Source: Micromonospora thermarum
GTDB lineage: Bacteria > Actinomycetota > Actinomycetes > Mycobacteriales > Micromonosporaceae
Length of the DNA: 64,000 bases
NCBI RefSeq assembly: GCF_012034245.1
Contig: NZ_JAATEO010000007.1
Coordinates: 142,321 to 206,320 of the forward strand
Reading direction: 5' to 3'
In this document: in pieces, positions 63,071 through 64,000 of the stretch
Numbering within the stretch: position 1 is the stretch's first letter
Layout: each line of letters opens with the position of its first letter
Made by a program: the position numbers and the translations under genes
Notes under the pieces: model-generated
What the model saw: the letters and a program-made list of their open reading frames with translations, nothing else
What the model was told of the DNA's origin: nothing
The model's database searches: none

Positions 63071-63837
63071 TCGGTGACGTGCAGCCGACGACTCCCAGCC
63101 TCGACGTCCGTGGCGTGCGGTACGCGTACCCGGACGGGCACGTGGCGCTGCACGGTGTGGACCTGACGGTTCCCCGCGGCGACCGGGTGGCGCTGCTCGG
63201 CCCGAACGGCGCCGGCAAGACCACGCTGGTACTGCATCTCAACGGCATCCTCACCCCGACCGAGGGGAGCGTGTCGGTGGGCGGGCTGACGGTGAGTCAG
63301 GACCGGGCGACCCTCGCGGAGGTGCGCCGCCGGGTCGGCATCGTCTTCCAGGACCCGGACGACCAGCTCTTCCTGCCGACCGTGGCGGAGGACGTGGCGT
63401 TCGGCCCGGCCAACCTGGGGCTGCGCGGCGCCGAGCTGGCCGCCCGGGTGGACGAGGCGCTCGCCGCGGTGGGGATGGCCGAGCACCGCGACCGCGCGCC
63501 GCACCACCTGTCGTTCGGGCAGCGGCGTCGGGTGGCGGTGGCCACCGTCCTCGCCATGCACCCGGAGATCCTGGTCCTCGACGAGCCCTCGTCCAACCTG
63601 GACCCAGCCGCGCGGCGCGAGCTGGCCGAGATCCTGCGCGCCCTGCCGGTGACCCTGCTGATGGTCACCCACGACCTTCCGTACGCGCTGGAGCTGTGCG
63701 ACCGCTCGGTGATCCTGGACGCCGGCCGCGTCGTAGCCGACGCCCCCACGGCAGACCTCCTGTCCGACGAGGACCTCCTGTCCCGCCACCGCCTCGAACT
63801 CCCCTACGGCTTCACCCCCCACCCCACCCCCCGCTGA
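63067..63837 (+). CDS. cbiO: ECF transporter ATPase (CbiO)
   Basis: This 256-residue ABC ATPase has Walker A LLGPNGAGKTTLVLHLNG, the Q-loop FQDPDDQLFLPTVAEDVAFG, Walker B ILVLDEPSSNLDP and the H-loop MVTHDLPYALELC. The signature is LSFGQRRRVAVA, with Phe in the place of the usual Gly in LSGGQ. It is the last gene of the operon and overlaps cbiQ by four bases. Sequence after the stop is non-coding. Confidence 0.95.
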   Translation: MIGDVQPTTPSLDVRGVRYAYPDGHVALHGVDLTVPRGDRVALLGPNGAGKTTLVLHLNGILTPTEGSVSVGGLTVSQDRATLAEVRRRVGIVFQDPDDQLFLPTVAEDVAFGPANLGLRGAELAARVDEALAAVGMAEHRDRAPHHLSFGQRRRVAVATVLAMHPEILVLDEPSSNLDPAARRELAEILRALPVTLLMVTHDLPYALELCDRSVILDAGRVVADAPTADLLSDEDLLSRHRLELPYGFTPHPTPR

Positions 63838-63884
63838 CCCGCGCGGGTCGACCCCGCGCCGGCACCCCTCGCCCTCGCTCTCGC

Positions 63885-63954
63885 CGATCTTGCACTTTCG
63901 GCCCCGACAAAAGCCGCGGATCCTGACACAAGAGGGGCAGAAAGCGCAAGATCG
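63885..63954. repeat. Intergenic inverted repeat after cbiO
   Basis: The arms at 63885-63905 (CGATCTTGCACTTTC...) and 63934-63954 (...GCGCAAGATCG) match at 19 of 21 positions with a 28-base loop. It may serve as a terminator. The GATCTTGC-CTTTC core is, from memory, common between genes of Micromonosporaceae. Confidence 0.65.
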
Positions 63955-63955
63955 C

Positions 63956-64000
63956 GGGGCGGGGCGGGGCGGGGCGGGGCGGGGGGGGGGGGGGGGGGGG
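63956..64000. other. (GGGGC)n tract ending in 20 G, probable contig end
   Basis: Five GGGGC units are followed by an uninterrupted G run (63981-64000) up to the window edge. Such an end is more like a sequencing or assembly artefact (poly-G in low-signal reads) than biology. Confidence 0.6.

Overview
The window looks like chromosomal DNA of a high-GC actinobacterium, most likely Micromonospora or a close relative in the Micromonosporaceae. The basis is the extreme GC bias, frequent GTG starts, tight GTGA/ATGA gene overlaps, a mycobacterial-type clpS-DUF2017-mec-cysO-cysM block, a CebR-type operator on a cellulase gene, and intergenic inverted repeats of a style I associate with this family. 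The assignment is inference. The sequence ends in (GGGGC)n followed by 20 G, which suggests a contig end or read artefact.

Layout. 1-16.6 kb holds mixed housekeeping and secreted functions: a truncated PBP4-type carboxypeptidase, a HesB-like protein without cysteine, a beta-family protein, a cupin, a GH15 glucoamylase/trehalase-like enzyme, threonine synthase, a 3'-phosphoesterase fused to a ligase-like domain that has lost its catalytic residues, an aldo/keto reductase, a secreted amidase whose signal peptide sits in a separate overlapping ORF, a GH12-CBM2 cellulase, an FAD monooxygenase, cytochrome oxidase subunit I and an MFS exporter. 16.6-21.3 kb is a minus-strand run: LuxR-type ATPase regulator, pncB, pncA.

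21.4-30.9 kb starts with a P-loop-like protein of unknown role and continues as a counterpart of Mycobacterium tuberculosis Rv1331-Rv1341: clpS, DUF2017, mec, cysO, cysM, an MBL-fold protein, rph and rdgB. Two GT4 glycosyltransferases occupy the place of the rhomboid/murI part. The CysO sulfur carrier continues 31 residues past its Gly-Gly tail. Two decayed small genes follow (30.9-31.4 kb). 31.5-39.3 kb is a histidine utilisation operon on the minus strand (rpiR-hutU-M20 amidohydrolase-hutF-hutI-hutH), in which the M20 enzyme occupies the place of the N-formylglutamate deformylase.

40.8-57.4 kb is an exopolysaccharide or cell-wall glycopolymer locus: six GT4-like glycosyltransferases, a Wzx-type flippase, a Tat-exported beta-helix protein, a Wzy/WaaL-type polymerase with a repeat-coded extracytoplasmic linker, a polyprenyl-phosphate sugar transferase, an LCP ligase and a methyltransferase. 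Together they cover initiation, extension, export, polymerisation and attachment. 57.4-61 kb has a MOSC protein, a GNAT, a frameshifted HTH-VOC gene, tRNA-Leu(UAG), an HNH nuclease and Bcp peroxiredoxin. 61.2-63.8 kb is a cobalt/nickel ECF transporter (cbiM, PDGLE, cbiQ, cbiO) preceded by a perfect inverted-repeat operator candidate.

A palindromic box TGAAA-AC-TTTCA recurs three times: beside rpiR, ahead of the amidase genes, and between the LCP and methyltransferase genes. It may mark a small regulon.
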